This document shows, piece by piece, positions 29,129-38,519 of a stretch of DNA of 64,000 bases (position 1 is the stretch's first letter; the number at the start of each line of letters is the position of its first letter). The stretch comes from Calothrix membranacea FACHB-236. GTDB lineage: Bacteria; Cyanobacteriota; Cyanobacteriia; Cyanobacteriales; Nostocaceae. The stretch covers positions 1 to 64,000 of the forward strand of contig NZ_JACJPX010000006.1 in assembly GCF_014696315.1 (NCBI RefSeq), read 5' to 3'. Made by a program: the position numbers and the translations under genes. The notes below the pieces were generated by a model that did no database searches, was not told where the DNA came from, and saw only the letters and a program-made list of their open reading frames with translations.

Positions 29129-29875
29129 TTAAATAAATACCAACGGCTTATCTTTGAAAGGTGCAAAAGCCTCGGCATCAAACTTATACAAGCTGGCTGG
29201 ACGACCAGCGCCACGTGATACCTTAATTCCGGTATCGCACAAAAAACCTAACTTGAGTAGACGGGCGCGAAAGTTAGAATAATCAGAAAAGTTTTCCCCT
29301 AAAACTGTGGTGTATAACTGATATAAATCATTGAGAGTAAACATTTCTGGTAAAACTTCAAAAGCCACCGGACTGTACTCTAATTTATTCCGCAAACGCC
29401 TATGTCCATAGCTGAGAATTTGATTGTGGTCAAAGGCTAATTTTGGTAATTCTTTTAGTGGATACCAAGCTATACCTGTGACTCCATCAGCAATTAATTC
29501 TGCTTCCTCAAACCGCACTAAGGCAAAGTAACTGACGGAGAGATAACGCACACCGTAACTATCGGTGGCTTCCCGTGGATCACGATGGGGGCCGCCAAAA
29601 GTATATAACTGTTCTAAATAGAGATTGTTAACTCTGATTTTTTCAGCCATGATGCGATAGGCAGCATCTTCTAAAGATTCTCCTTGACGCACCAAAGTAC
29701 CAGGAAGACTCCAACAATTTAAAAATGGCTCTTGCTGCCGCATTACCAACAGCACGAGCAGTCGATTTTGGGCAGTATCTACAGAAAAAATTACATTATC
29801 AACACCAACCTTGAAATCAGCCAAAGGTTGTTGATTTAAAGGAGTTGAAAACTTTTTGTGGTTGCGTCCTGGCAT
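29129..29875 (-). CDS. nrtR: NrtR-type Nudix-domain transcriptional regulator of NAD metabolism
   Basis: This 248-residue protein combines a Nudix-like domain (about residues 20-150; WSLPGTLVRQGESLEDAAYRIMAEKI, where the Nudix box lacks the usual catalytic REXXEE) with a C-terminal winged helix (about 165-240; FTLNDLYQLYTTVLGENFSDYSNFRARLLKLGFL). This is the architecture of NrtR, which binds ADP-ribose-type ligands and represses NAD genes. It overlaps the nadD 3' end by about 40 bases, consistent with one transcript. A palindrome upstream of pncB is the likely operator. A simple Nudix hydrolase is the alternative, but the wHTH and the context favour NrtR. Confidence 0.85.
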   Translation of the reverse strand: MPGRNHKKFSTPLNQQPLADFKVGVDNVIFSVDTAQNRLLVLLVMRQQEPFLNCWSLPGTLVRQGESLEDAAYRIMAEKIRVNNLYLEQLYTFGGPHRDPREATDSYGVRYLSVSYFALVRFEEAELIADGVTGIAWYPLKELPKLAFDHNQILSYGHRRLRNKLEYSPVAFEVLPEMFTLNDLYQLYTTVLGENFSDYSNFRARLLKLGFLCDTGIKVSRGAGRPASLYKFDAEAFAPFKDKPLVFI

Positions 29876-30435
29876 TTGTACAAATGCTCTTGATTAATAT
29901 AGGCAACTATAGGGGGAGTGAGGGCTTGGGAATCTCCATGTTCGCGATAGGCTGTTGAGGAAATATCTAGTCCAGTCAAGCTGGCGATCGCAATTTTCCC
30001 GCCTAGCTGTTGCACTCCCTCTAAACTAGACTCATCTATCGCATATCCCGGTCGCGGCACTACTAATAATTGCACTTGCCGCAACAAATCTTCAACTTTA
30101 TACCATCGGGGTAGCTGATTTAGCAAATCGGAACCAATCACCAAAGTATATTCGGGATTTTCTCCCCAACGCATTTTTGCTTTTTTTAGAGTTTCTAGAG
30201 TGCGGAAGCTACTCAATTCTTGTTCCAAAGCAATATTGTGCCGTGATGTTGGGATATCAGAAATTAATAATCGCAGCATTGCTGCCCGATGTATTAATGC
30301 TGTTTGATGGGATTTAAAGGGATTATCCGCCGCCCAAACTGCTACCCAATCATAACGCTCAGATAACCAACCTAGAATAGCCTGATGCCCAGCAGTTGGT
30401 GGATCGGCACTAGTACCAAACAAAGCAATTCTCAT
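29836..30435 (-). CDS. nadD: Nicotinate-nucleotide adenylyltransferase
   Basis: This 199-residue enzyme transfers AMP to nicotinate mononucleotide. It shows the nucleotidyltransferase motif GTSADPPTAGHQ (residues 7-18; a Thr replaces the first His of the usual HxGH-type motif, as in cyanobacterial relatives), TLVIGSDLLNQLPRW and the C-terminal ISSTAYR signature. ATG 30435 (MRIALFGT) is the correct start; the 25 codons upstream do not belong. It sits between pncB and nrtR in the NAD gene set. Confidence 0.9.
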   Translation of the reverse strand: MRIALFGTSADPPTAGHQAILGWLSERYDWVAVWAADNPFKSHQTALIHRAAMLRLLISDIPTSRHNIALEQELSSFRTLETLKKAKMRWGENPEYTLVIGSDLLNQLPRWYKVEDLLRQVQLLVVPRPGYAIDESSLEGVQQLGGKIAIASLTGLDISSTAYREHGDSQALTPPIVAYINQEHLYKCQDATTKSFQLL

Positions 30436-30528
30436 AATGTTATACGATTTTGGATTTTTAATTAGAAATGGATGTTTATATTCGGCTGAGTTTGAATCCA
30501 TCTGTCGCAATCATTTTTTAAATTGGTG

Positions 30529-31941
30529 TTACCTCTGTGCTGCTGCGGTTTTCTTTGTCTTTTGCGTCAAATCTTGCAACGCAGTAGAAATTTCCACATT
30601 CACTAAGAGAGGCTGATTTAAGCGCCTTGTTTGTTCTGGTAAACTAGCAACCGATGCAGCAGTACGGTGGCGAATTGTTGCTAAAGATTCTGGTGATTGG
30701 ATTTTTTTCCCTTGCTTCATCACCAGTTGCAACAAAGGTTCTGCATCGAGAGGAGTTTCTGTAGCCAATCCCAATTTATCTACCTGCAACATTCCGCCAG
30801 CAAACGAGCGAAATATTTGCTTGCGTCCGGGATAAGTAGTTTTGTCACGAGATTCCTTCATCACAGGGATGCTATCAATTTCTACAAGTTTGTAAACACC
30901 ATTGACAGGCGCACCCGTAACTAATTTTGTCCCTAGTCCATAACCATCTATTTGGGCACCAGCAGCCTTAAGTCTGGCAATTTCCCACTCATCCAAATCG
31001 CCACTAGCAAAAATGGGCACAGTCGGCAGCAGCGATCGCACTTTTTGGGACAAGGTAACTAAATCTCCAGAGTCCAGCCTGACTCCACTCAATTGCATTT
31101 CTCCGGAATTTACTTTTGGTGCTAAATGTTGGGCAGCTGCGATCGTATCGTAAGTATCAATCAACAATGGCGCACCCGGAAAATAGCGATGAAAAGCTGT
31201 AAAAGCTTGTTCTTCACTGCCTGCCATTGCTGATAATGCCATAACCAAAGCGTGAGCCATCGTACCACTTGGTTGTTGATTGAGTTGTAGCGCCGCTAAC
31301 ACATTAGAGGTTGAATCTAATCCCCCTGCTAAGGCCGCCCGCGCTGCCCACAATGAACCTTGGGGGCTAAATGCCCTTCTAGTACCAAATTCTAAAAGTG
31401 TGGCTTGTTCACCCGCTACATCCCTAATTCTGGCTGCTCTAGTAGCAATTAAAGTTTGATAATTAAGAGTATTTAAAAGGTAGGTTTCTACTAATTGCGC
31501 TTGCCAAAGTGGTGCTTCCACCCGCAACAAAGGCTGATTAGCAAACACTGCTGTACCTTCTGGTACTGCCCACACATCGCCAGTAAAACTCCCCTCAGCT
31601 AACAATGACCAAAAGCGATCGCTGGCGTGGGCAAAAATTCCCGTCGCCTGCAAAGCTTGGATTTGCGAAGGACTAAAACGCAACTTTTCTAAATATTCCA
31701 AAGCTTGCGCCAATCCCATTGCAATTAAATAGCCAAAGCCTTCTGGTAGCTTTCTGGCAAACAACTCAAAGCTTGCTTGTTTTTGTTCTACACCTTCACC
31801 TATGTAACAAGCTGCCATTGTTAGCTGGTAAAGGTCAGTTAACAGGCTGTAATCCTCAGCAGCAAAATTCAGTTCCTGATTAAGGCGATTTTGCCATCTT
31901 TCTTGATTTGCATTGATCTCCAATTCTGGGAGCGTTGTCAT
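30529..31941 (-). CDS. pncB: Nicotinate phosphoribosyltransferase
   Basis: This 470-residue enzyme salvages nicotinate to nicotinate mononucleotide with PRPP. Motifs: LLTDLYQLTMAACYIGEG (about 34-51), FELFARKLPEGFGYLIAMG, the catalytic His in SGTMAHALVMALS, and SGVRLDSGDLVTLS with FASGDLDEWEI in the phosphate-binding barrel. ATG 31941 has an AAGGA site upstream. It is the first gene of the NAD set, with a perfect palindrome about 30-58 bases before its start, positioned to control transcription of the whole group. Confidence 0.93.
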   Translation of the reverse strand: MTTLPELEINANQERWQNRLNQELNFAAEDYSLLTDLYQLTMAACYIGEGVEQKQASFELFARKLPEGFGYLIAMGLAQALEYLEKLRFSPSQIQALQATGIFAHASDRFWSLLAEGSFTGDVWAVPEGTAVFANQPLLRVEAPLWQAQLVETYLLNTLNYQTLIATRAARIRDVAGEQATLLEFGTRRAFSPQGSLWAARAALAGGLDSTSNVLAALQLNQQPSGTMAHALVMALSAMAGSEEQAFTAFHRYFPGAPLLIDTYDTIAAAQHLAPKVNSGEMQLSGVRLDSGDLVTLSQKVRSLLPTVPIFASGDLDEWEIARLKAAGAQIDGYGLGTKLVTGAPVNGVYKLVEIDSIPVMKESRDKTTYPGRKQIFRSFAGGMLQVDKLGLATETPLDAEPLLQLVMKQGKKIQSPESLATIRHRTAASVASLPEQTRRLNQPLLVNVEISTALQDLTQKTKKTAAAQR

Positions 31942-31970
31942 GCCAGAGCGTCCTTACAAGAATGCTTGTG

Positions 31971-31999
31971 ATATTTATGGTAACTTTTACCATAAATAT
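31971..31999. promoter_or_regulatory. Candidate NrtR operator upstream of pncB
   Basis: The arms ATATTTATGGTAA (31971-31983) and TTACCATAAATAT (31987-31999) form a perfect 13-bp inverted repeat around CTT. It lies 30 bases before the pncB start, in an operon that encodes an NrtR-type regulator. NrtR proteins bind palindromes of about 21 bases upstream of NAD genes. The assignment is inferred from position and symmetry. Confidence 0.7.
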
Positions 32000-32391
32000 T
32001 GTCAACCTCCACCGAGTTCATCCTTTGGAATGCTAGAAAATGCTAGATTTACTATAAAAATAATACTAATTCATCCTTTAATTTAATATTTGTTAATAGT
32101 TATAGTTATTAATAATCGCGTTGCTTGCGAAATTTATAATGAAATGTAACAATGGATTGTCTTTAGAAAATACCTGCATCTTTACTAGGCAAGGGTTTGA
32201 AAAATAGCAGGTTTACAATTAGAATTAAACATAGAAGTTAAACTTGCAAACAGGCTAAAGTATTGCAAAGCTATCTAAAAAACTATTGCAGAGATTATTG
32301 ATATATTGAGAATTTAAGCAAGGTCAGAATATCAGAATTAAAGTATAGACATAACAAATCTAGAGTGAGCCGTAAACAGAGGTCTAATATT
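32000..32391. other. AT-rich intergenic region, no gene seen
   Basis: This is the divergent spacer between pncB (minus) and the 50-codon gene (plus). It is strongly AT-rich. I see no repeat or strong hairpin; it presumably holds the promoters of both. Confidence 0.45.
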
Positions 32392-32544
32392 ATGTCTATC
32401 TCCAGAATGATTGCTACTATCACTCAATATATTTCTGAAGCAGCAATGCGGATTTTTGCTCCTAGTGATGATGCTTATCCTGTGATTGGTGTACAACCAT
32501 TTACAGGCGATCCTTACAAAAAGGGTACTGCGGACAATTGGTAA
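32392..32544 (+). CDS. Small protein of 50 residues, unknown function
   Basis: ATG 32392 opens a 50-codon frame (begins MSISRMIATITQYISEAA, ends KKGTADNW). The N-terminal half is an amphipathic helix; the C-terminal half is acidic then Pro/Gly-rich (SDDAYPVIGVQPFTGDPY). The GVQPF-GDP pattern looks like a conserved small cyanobacterial protein rather than random translation, and codon use is normal. A GAGG-like site precedes the start by about 10 bases and a hairpin terminator follows 30 bases after the stop. No function can be assigned. Confidence 0.65.
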   Translation: MSISRMIATITQYISEAAMRIFAPSDDAYPVIGVQPFTGDPYKKGTADNW

Positions 32545-32575
32545 ATGATGATGATTGTGAGATTAACAAATATGA

Positions 32576-32603
32576 AGGCGTGAGGATAATCCCCACGCCT
32601 TTC
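32576..32603 (+). terminator. Terminator after the 50-residue gene
   Basis: AGGCGTG and CACGCCT (inner GGA / TCC also pair) form a stem with a short loop, followed by TTT. It is well placed to end the 50-codon transcript. Confidence 0.7.
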
Positions 32604-32813
32604 CATTTGCTGATTCTGATTGTGAGAGTTTGTCTAATGCCAAAAAATGCATTATTGGCAAGTAGAGAACACCCAAGAATCTTTAGGTGTTCCCAACAAA
32701 TCGAAAGTTTTTTTAAATTGTAGTTCCTGTGTAATTAGGAATTATTTAATTTAGGTAGTGCAGCTTGATAATTAAGACTAAAGTAATGTCGATAATCAGA
32801 TTCATAGCGGTGC

Positions 32814-34250
32814 TTAAGGTTGAGTAGATTTTTCTAAAATCTCTTTTTGTTGCAACCAATCTTTACCTACTTGAATACTAATATCGGAACCGAGATTACC
32901 AGTACTTTCCACTCTTACCTCACCAAATCCCAAAAGTTGACGAACTAATTCTGCACTATTGCCATCTCCTTGTTGAGCGACAATGTGAGTGGTATCGAGC
33001 GGTTCACCCCAAGCTTTAGCAACATAAACATTGCGATATCCAGCTTTTTCTAAGGATTTGATTAAAGGTCGTAAGCTAGAGCGATCGCCACCAGTGCTAT
33101 CTTGAATTGCTACACGCAAAGAAGCTGGTTCAATATTATTTTCTTCTTGGGCCTGTGTTGATTCCACACTGTAGTGTTTAGCCATCAATTTGGCAATGGA
33201 ATTTTTGTTAGGCAACCAATAGCTAGCATCATACTCATTCTTCTCGCTAAAGCGACCAGGCACCATTAACATTTGCATATTAGAGCGATTGGTTCGCACG
33301 CCAAAACCAACTAGTGCTACTAACTCTTCAACTGTCAAGTTAGTATCAATATATTCTTTAACTACATCTAGCACTTTTGGCATTTGAGCTACAGTTGTGG
33401 GGTTAAGTGACTGATCCATCAAAGCACGCAGTACCATTTGTTGCCGTTGAATCCGTCCAATATCTCCCAATTCATCATGGCGATATCGAAGTAATTGTAA
33501 TGCTTGATCGCCATTAAGATGCTGTTTACCAGCCTTCAAATTGATGTATAGATGTTGGGAATCGTCTTGATATTTCATATCCTTGGGAACGTAGACTGTA
33601 ACTCCACCCAAGGCATCAATTAGCTTCGCTACACCCAAAACATTAATGCGGACATAGCGATCAATGGCCACTCCATTTAAGAGATTACTAACTGTTTTAG
33701 CAGTTAAGGCAGGCCCACCTTCAAGATTGGCATGATTAATTTTTTTCACGCCATGTCCTTCTATTTCTGTACGGGTATCTCTGGGAATAGAAAGCATGAC
33801 CATTTTCTTTGTCTCTGGATCAAATTTGATCAAGAGCATGACATCAGCAAGACCATCAAAGGAGTTTACCTGTGGAAGGTAGCCGAGATTTTTAACATCA
33901 GTAGGAGGGTTCTCGATATCAGGTGGAAGTACGCTCATTCCCATCAATAAAATGTTCACAGGACGAGTTAATTGTGAAAATCGCAATCCACTTCCAGAAA
34001 TGCGATCGCCATCAAATACGGCTTCTTCTTGGGGGCTAAGTTGGGCCTGCTGCAAAGGTGTACTGGTTAATGAAACAGCTAACAGCGCCCCAGCTGTTGC
34101 TGAAACCATTGCAATGCCACTCATTCCCACCCAAAACCACAACCAACGTCCAGATTTTGAGTTTGGGATAGTTTTTTTGCTGGCATTAGAGTCATTTTCC
34201 GACTGGTTTTCTTCTGCCGAAGTTCTTTGAATGGTCACGGACTTCCTCAC
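32814..34250 (-). CDS. LytR-CpsA-Psr (LCP) family protein with LytR C-terminal domain
   Basis: This 478-residue protein has a cytoplasmic polar N-terminus, one membrane helix (about 35-60) and an extracellular LCP domain (about 100-300). LCP hallmarks: DVMLLIKFDPETKKMVMLSIPRDTRTEI, GVKKINHANLEGGP, and LLRYRHDELGDIGRIQRQQMVLRALM with the conserved Asp and Arg. A LytR_C domain follows (about 365-460; LRVAIQDSTGGDRSSLRPLIKSLEKAGY). LCP enzymes transfer lipid-linked polymers onto peptidoglycan or related acceptors. It is monocistronic and its glycan substrate is unknown. Confidence 0.92.
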   Translation of the reverse strand: MRKSVTIQRTSAEENQSENDSNASKKTIPNSKSGRWLWFWVGMSGIAMVSATAGALLAVSLTSTPLQQAQLSPQEEAVFDGDRISGSGLRFSQLTRPVNILLMGMSVLPPDIENPPTDVKNLGYLPQVNSFDGLADVMLLIKFDPETKKMVMLSIPRDTRTEIEGHGVKKINHANLEGGPALTAKTVSNLLNGVAIDRYVRINVLGVAKLIDALGGVTVYVPKDMKYQDDSQHLYINLKAGKQHLNGDQALQLLRYRHDELGDIGRIQRQQMVLRALMDQSLNPTTVAQMPKVLDVVKEYIDTNLTVEELVALVGFGVRTNRSNMQMLMVPGRFSEKNEYDASYWLPNKNSIAKLMAKHYSVESTQAQEENNIEPASLRVAIQDSTGGDRSSLRPLIKSLEKAGYRNVYVAKAWGEPLDTTHIVAQQGDGNSAELVRQLLGFGEVRVESTGNLGSDISIQVGKDWLQQKEILEKSTQP

Positions 34251-34526
34251 ACTTACTGATCAAATTCGGTACATTTGCAAACTAATAAATATGCAGACAA
34301 ATCAAATCATAATAGCTAATTCTTAATTATCAGTGCTTAGTTTTTTAATGTTGTGTCAACCACAACACTTATAGCAGTCTTTTGCTTTTTGAAGGAGAAA
34401 TTAAATAATGTGTTATTGCAGTATGACAACAATAAACCAGTTTGACCAGATCTCTTCAGGGATAATCTTTAAATTAGCAAAAAAAATCAGTAAAAATACT
34501 GACTTAAGTATTTCTTTCCTATAATA

Positions 34527-34901
34527 TTAAGACATATACTTTCCTAAAAATCGCTCGGCAAAACGACTAAACCCTGGCAAACGGTGAGATTTTCCCTGAA
34601 TGATGCGAAAAATTAACCAAACATTTACCAAAAAATAACCAGAAGTTAGAAAGCCGTTGAGAATCAATAGACGTAGGGCGAAAAAATCTGAAGTTGCGGC
34701 CCCTGTTGCTAATAAAATGTATGTCAAAAACCAGGTAAATGCCAAAGTAATAGACAGACGGCTAGTAGCCAGTTGTTCCCGGCTTCCTTGACGACGATAT
34801 AGTGTCCATAGAGCAGGAAAAAAGCCAATCACTGGAATTAAATACACAACTAGCTGTAATTTAGGAGTGGCATCAGTGATTGGGGATTGGTCATTTGTCA
34901 T
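34527..34901 (-). CDS. Small membrane protein, unknown
   Basis: From ATG 34901 the product is about 124 residues with three to four hydrophobic segments (LVVYLIPVIGFFPALWTLY; ITLAFTWFLTYILLATGA; LILNGFLTSGYFLVNVWLIFRII) and a basic C-terminus. It resembles conserved cyanobacterial membrane proteins of unknown function. The 22 extra codons available upstream are repeat DNA (TTGTCAT units and the ACGCGATTAATCGCGT palindrome), so they are excluded. Confidence 0.7.
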   Translation of the reverse strand: MTNDQSPITDATPKLQLVVYLIPVIGFFPALWTLYRRQGSREQLATSRLSITLAFTWFLTYILLATGAATSDFFALRLLILNGFLTSGYFLVNVWLIFRIIQGKSHRLPGFSRFAERFLGKYMS

Positions 34902-34934
34902 TGTGTTATTTGTCCTTTGGTGTTGATTAAGGGT

Positions 34935-34963
34935 TGGAGATACGCGATTAATCGCGTCTGTAC
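34935..34963. repeat. Palindromic repeat GACGCGATTAATCGCGTC family, copy 1
   Basis: The 29-base segment GGAGATACGCGATT / AATCGCGTCTGTACT has an almost perfect copy at 62755-62783. The core is palindromic. Both copies sit in intergenic DNA next to GTCAAAAGTCAA-type repeats, indicating a dispersed repeat family. Confidence 0.7.
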
Positions 34964-35161
34964 TCAAAAGTCAAAGGTCAACTATATACCTATTACCTGT
35001 TACCCATTACCGATTACCGATTAACCTGTCCCTGTGAAGGAAAAATTTTCCATTTGGGTGAGTCTAATCCTAAACTAGGAGGATGAACAACAGTTATGTA
35101 GTTAGAGATAATAGGCTGTAAAGCAGAATTTTATTTAGTTCTATCCTGTAATCGGCTAAAG

Positions 35162-36337
35162 ATGCAGACACGCAAGCTACTCGACTGGTGGGAAACACTA
35201 ACACCCATAGCGCGCACCGGAGCGATCGCATTATTCATTCCGTTGCTAGTACTCAATGGTTGGGCGATTTCGGCAATTTTCAATTACTTCCATTCGTTGA
35301 TTGTGATTTTAGTCGGAGCCTCAGTGCTAGCTTTTCTGCTGAACTACCCTGTTAGCTGGATGGAGCATCATGGTGCTAGGCGAGAGCCGATTGCTATTTT
35401 AGTATTTCTTTTGGCTTTATCAATTTTATTGGCGTTGGGTGTTACCCTGTTTCCCCTAGCTCTGACCCAAGCTCAACAACTCGTGGCTCGTTTGCCAGAG
35501 TTGATTGACTCAGGACGCTCCCAGTTAATGATGTTAAACGAGAAAGCAGAGGTTTTTGGCTTACCAATTAACCTGGATGCCCTAGTCGTGCAAATCAATG
35601 ATCGCGTCAAGGGACAATTGCAAGCGATCGCGGGACAAGTTCTCAATTTGGCTGTAGTCACAGTCACTAGTCTGTTGGACTTCGTCTTGACGATGATTTT
35701 GACTTTTTATCTTTTACAGCATGGGGGTGAACTGTGGGAGAGTTTAGTAGACTGGCTACCCACGAAAGTTCGTGAGCCTTTCTCGCAAACAGTACGTCTC
35801 AGCTTTCAAAATTTCTTTATCACCCAGCTAATTTTATCTACCTGTATGGCATCGGCGCTGATTCCCACATTCTTGTGGTTGAAAGTGCCGTTTGGTCTGT
35901 TATTCGGTTTAACAATTGGGATTATGGCCCTTATCCCCTTTGGCGGTTCTGTAGGTATCGCCTTGACTACCTTATTGGTGTCGCTGCAAGATTTTTGGAT
36001 GGGAGCCAGAGTGTTAATGGCTGCTGTGATTGTGCAGCAAATTCTCGAAAACCTGATTGCTCCTCGAATTTTAGGCAGCTTTACGGGTTTAAACCCCGCT
36101 TTGGTGGTAATTTCGGTATTAACAGGGGCGAGAATTGGGGGTCTTCTGGGTGTAATTGTGGCAGTACCTACTGCTGTGGTCATTAAAACTGCTTTAAGTG
36201 TCATCCGTCCAACATCTTTGAGCAGCGATACTGATGAATACACAAATTCCAGCGAGAAAGCTGCACCCGCACTAGAAGAGCCCGCAAAACCTGAAGCGAA
36301 AAATCCCCTGAGCATATCAGAAGCTACTTCACCATGA
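35162..36337 (+). CDS. AI-2E family transporter (putative permease)
   Basis: This 391-residue inner-membrane protein has about eight hydrophobic helices and the family pattern: LIVILVGASVLAFLLNYPV near the N-terminus, and the C-terminal GLTIGIMALIPFGGSVGIALTT with ENLIAPRILGSFTGLNPALVVISVLTGARIGGLLGVIVAVP. The family includes the TqsA autoinducer-2 exporter and Na+/H+ antiporter-like members, so the substrate is open. The C-terminal 50 residues are polar and Pro/Ala/Glu-rich. ATG 35162 is clear. Confidence 0.88.
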   Translation: MQTRKLLDWWETLTPIARTGAIALFIPLLVLNGWAISAIFNYFHSLIVILVGASVLAFLLNYPVSWMEHHGARREPIAILVFLLALSILLALGVTLFPLALTQAQQLVARLPELIDSGRSQLMMLNEKAEVFGLPINLDALVVQINDRVKGQLQAIAGQVLNLAVVTVTSLLDFVLTMILTFYLLQHGGELWESLVDWLPTKVREPFSQTVRLSFQNFFITQLILSTCMASALIPTFLWLKVPFGLLFGLTIGIMALIPFGGSVGIALTTLLVSLQDFWMGARVLMAAVIVQQILENLIAPRILGSFTGLNPALVVISVLTGARIGGLLGVIVAVPTAVVIKTALSVIRPTSLSSDTDEYTNSSEKAAPALEEPAKPEAKNPLSISEATSP

Positions 36338-36527
36338 GCGCTTAAGAGATGATCAAAAAATAAATCATCCTATTGCTGTGTCAGCTGAGGCGAAAGATTC
36401 CCATCATCTTCGTAGCTTTAACATTGGATAATTTAGTATTGCTAGAATTCCCTAAAAGTAAAACAATTCCTAGCTAATATACAGTCTGCTGGAAAATTGA
36501 GGACTCCAGCCCTTAATTTTGAATTTT

Positions 36528-37856
36528 TTACTGTGGTTCCATTATTGAACCCATAAACAAGACACTTCCTGTCTGATTATCACGAATAGCACAGAAGAAA
36601 GGACGGTCAACAATCATCTTAAATGGTTGGGTGGGTGGAGCCGCAGATGTGAGCATAATTGTTGCTGAAGTAGCCGCAGCAGCTTCAGTACCTTCTTCAT
36701 TCACTTCCACAAAGGTTTTATGCTTCACCTGGCTAATGGCAAGGTTTTTACCGATACCAGTAAAATTAGCTTGGTTGCTAAAAGCCTCACCCATACCTAA
36801 AGCTTTGAGTGCATTGTTAAGTGTAACGTCATAGTCGGTCTTAAACCGAGGTAACCGAATTGACCCTTCACGCCTTCTAAATTGAGTCATCCAGTTTTCC
36901 CAGTTTTCTGCATTTAAGCTTCCATAGAAGTTTTTCAGGTTTGAGTTCTGTTTAGGTAAAAAGATGTAAAGACTGACTTTCCCATCTTTACCATAAGGTA
37001 GACTAACTGCCTGAAATTGTTCATTTTCTTGGTATCTATACTCCCCATCTTGCGACATCATCGGGTGTTGTTTCTGCTTGCCTGATGCTAAGTAAAAAGG
37101 TAATGTCGCAGTTTGACTTTTATCAAATTCGTTGCTCCATTTACCTTTAAAATATATGGCATTAATTAGAAAAAGTACTTGATCTGGTTGGATTTGATCA
37201 ACTATTTTGCTGATTTTACCTTGCGTATTATCCCTAACCCAGTTATTGATGATGTTGGGTGCTTCAGCATCTTGAAAATTTAAACTTGTCACCTGAGCAT
37301 TATAGAAATCCTTGTTTCTCTTCAGGAAGTCTGACTGAAAGCTGGTGTTTTGATTCGCCCACAGGGAGTTAGCAATAGTCAGCTGCACATTAGCATCAGG
37401 ATTCTCTAATAGCTTTTTTAATGCTGCGTAAGAGGAATTGATTTCTGATAGATTCATCCCCTGTAATTCCAGGGTTCTCGCCATAGCTTTTTGCGTAGAA
37501 CCGCTGGCTCCGTTATAGGTCATCGCTAAGGCGATCGCTACACTTGAAGGGGAAACAAAAACGTTCTTTTCACTACTTTCATTTTTGATTACTTCTGAAA
37601 ATAGTTTAAAGCCGAATTTGTTGTTAGCATTAACTAGTTTTGTATCTGGGTTAACTGTTTTTTTTTGCAAAGGAGACTCTGTATTTGGCAAACGAGATTG
37701 GGCCATAGCACTCGTGTCACTATTGATTTGAGAACAGCCAAGAACACCAAACAGCACAACGCTAGCAGCTGCCAGCACGTAACGTCTTCCTAATCGAACA
37801 CCGTAACGTCTTTGGAGGAAATTGTCTTTCACACCACTAAATTTCTGCCGATTCAT
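36528..37856 (-). CDS. Serpin-family protease inhibitor, lipoprotein
   Basis: This 442-residue protein has a lipoprotein signal (VVLFGVLGC, Cys41) and a complete serpin fold: NVFVSPSSVAIALAMTYNGASGST, FLINAIYFKGKW, VSLPYG, and the C-terminal PFFCAIRDNQTGSVLFMGSIMEP. The hinge EEGTEAAAATSATIM fits the inhibitory consensus (small residues), so it should trap a protease. Counting from the hinge puts the scissile bond near LT-SA, suggesting a target that cleaves after small or hydrophobic residues. Serpins are scattered in bacteria. Its location on the membrane surface points to a periplasmic or secreted protease target. An S8 peptidase gene lies 660 bases upstream on the same strand. Confidence 0.92.
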   Translation of the reverse strand: MNRQKFSGVKDNFLQRRYGVRLGRRYVLAAASVVLFGVLGCSQINSDTSAMAQSRLPNTESPLQKKTVNPDTKLVNANNKFGFKLFSEVIKNESSEKNVFVSPSSVAIALAMTYNGASGSTQKAMARTLELQGMNLSEINSSYAALKKLLENPDANVQLTIANSLWANQNTSFQSDFLKRNKDFYNAQVTSLNFQDAEAPNIINNWVRDNTQGKISKIVDQIQPDQVLFLINAIYFKGKWSNEFDKSQTATLPFYLASGKQKQHPMMSQDGEYRYQENEQFQAVSLPYGKDGKVSLYIFLPKQNSNLKNFYGSLNAENWENWMTQFRRREGSIRLPRFKTDYDVTLNNALKALGMGEAFSNQANFTGIGKNLAISQVKHKTFVEVNEEGTEAAAATSATIMLTSAAPPTQPFKMIVDRPFFCAIRDNQTGSVLFMGSIMEPQ

Positions 37857-38519
37857 TCTGCCACCTCGTTCGCCATTAATTTTTAGCTATCTTTTAAAGT
37901 TGACGCTAAATGATGTGTCAAGTGTTAACTATGGCATTCACAGGAGCAGAAAATCTGGTCTGTTACAGTTTTGGTAACAGCAAATAATTTGCAGGAAAGG
38001 TGAAAAACTTTTATAAGGTAGTAATTACTAATTGAGACGGCTACACAGACCCATGATTCTCAAATATTTTCTACCTTTTGGATAAACGTATTGTAGACTA
38101 CAAATCAACCCAATGTCATCTGTTTCTTGGGTTGGTGGTCATCAATAAATTTCATCATTTGCTGTTGAAATTTATGCAAAGCTTCTATGGTGGAATTTAG
38201 ACTTTGCATATTAGCAATATTTAATACATTCTAGCTGACAACAAGTAGAAATACTCTGCAGATTCCGGAAACTTGTTTAGATTAATGTGTTTTGAGAATT
38301 GACAAAAGGCTCACGCATTTGCCAAATCATTTCATATCATATATTTGATTTTGAAGTATGTAGGGTTAAGCCCCTTATTAAAAATAGGGCTTACGCAATT
38401 GGCACAAATATTTTCGGGGCGTGGCAGTCAAGAGTCAAGGGTCAAAAATTGGACTTTGGACTTTTGACCCTTGACAACCACTGCGGGAAAAATATGACAC
38501 TTGCGTCAGTCCTAATCTC
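37857..38519. other. Intergenic region with repeats, no gene
   Basis: No ORF with coding character is seen. A repeat-derived hairpin is present at 38434-38475. The rest is AT-rich sequence upstream of the serpin gene. Confidence 0.5.
38434..38475. repeat. Inverted TCAAGGG heptamer repeats, 14-bp arms
   Basis: GTCAAGGGTCAAAA (38434-38447) and TTTTGACCCTTGAC (38462-38475) are perfectly complementary with a 14-base loop. It is built of the same heptamer family found elsewhere between genes and lies just after the S8 peptidase stop, where it could act as a terminator. Confidence 0.65.

Noticed and set aside
30436-30510. Longer N-terminus for nadD
   Set aside because: The nucleotidyltransferase fold starts at MRIALFGT; the upstream 25 codons show no homology pattern and overlap the pncB-nadD spacer.
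34902-34967. Upstream extension of the small membrane protein ORF
   Set aside because: The 22 codons come from heptamer repeats and a palindromic repeat shared with the nifN-nifX spacer.
35806-36315. 169-codon minus-strand frame inside the AI-2E transporter gene
   Set aside because: Antisense shadow of membrane-helix codons; no family features.
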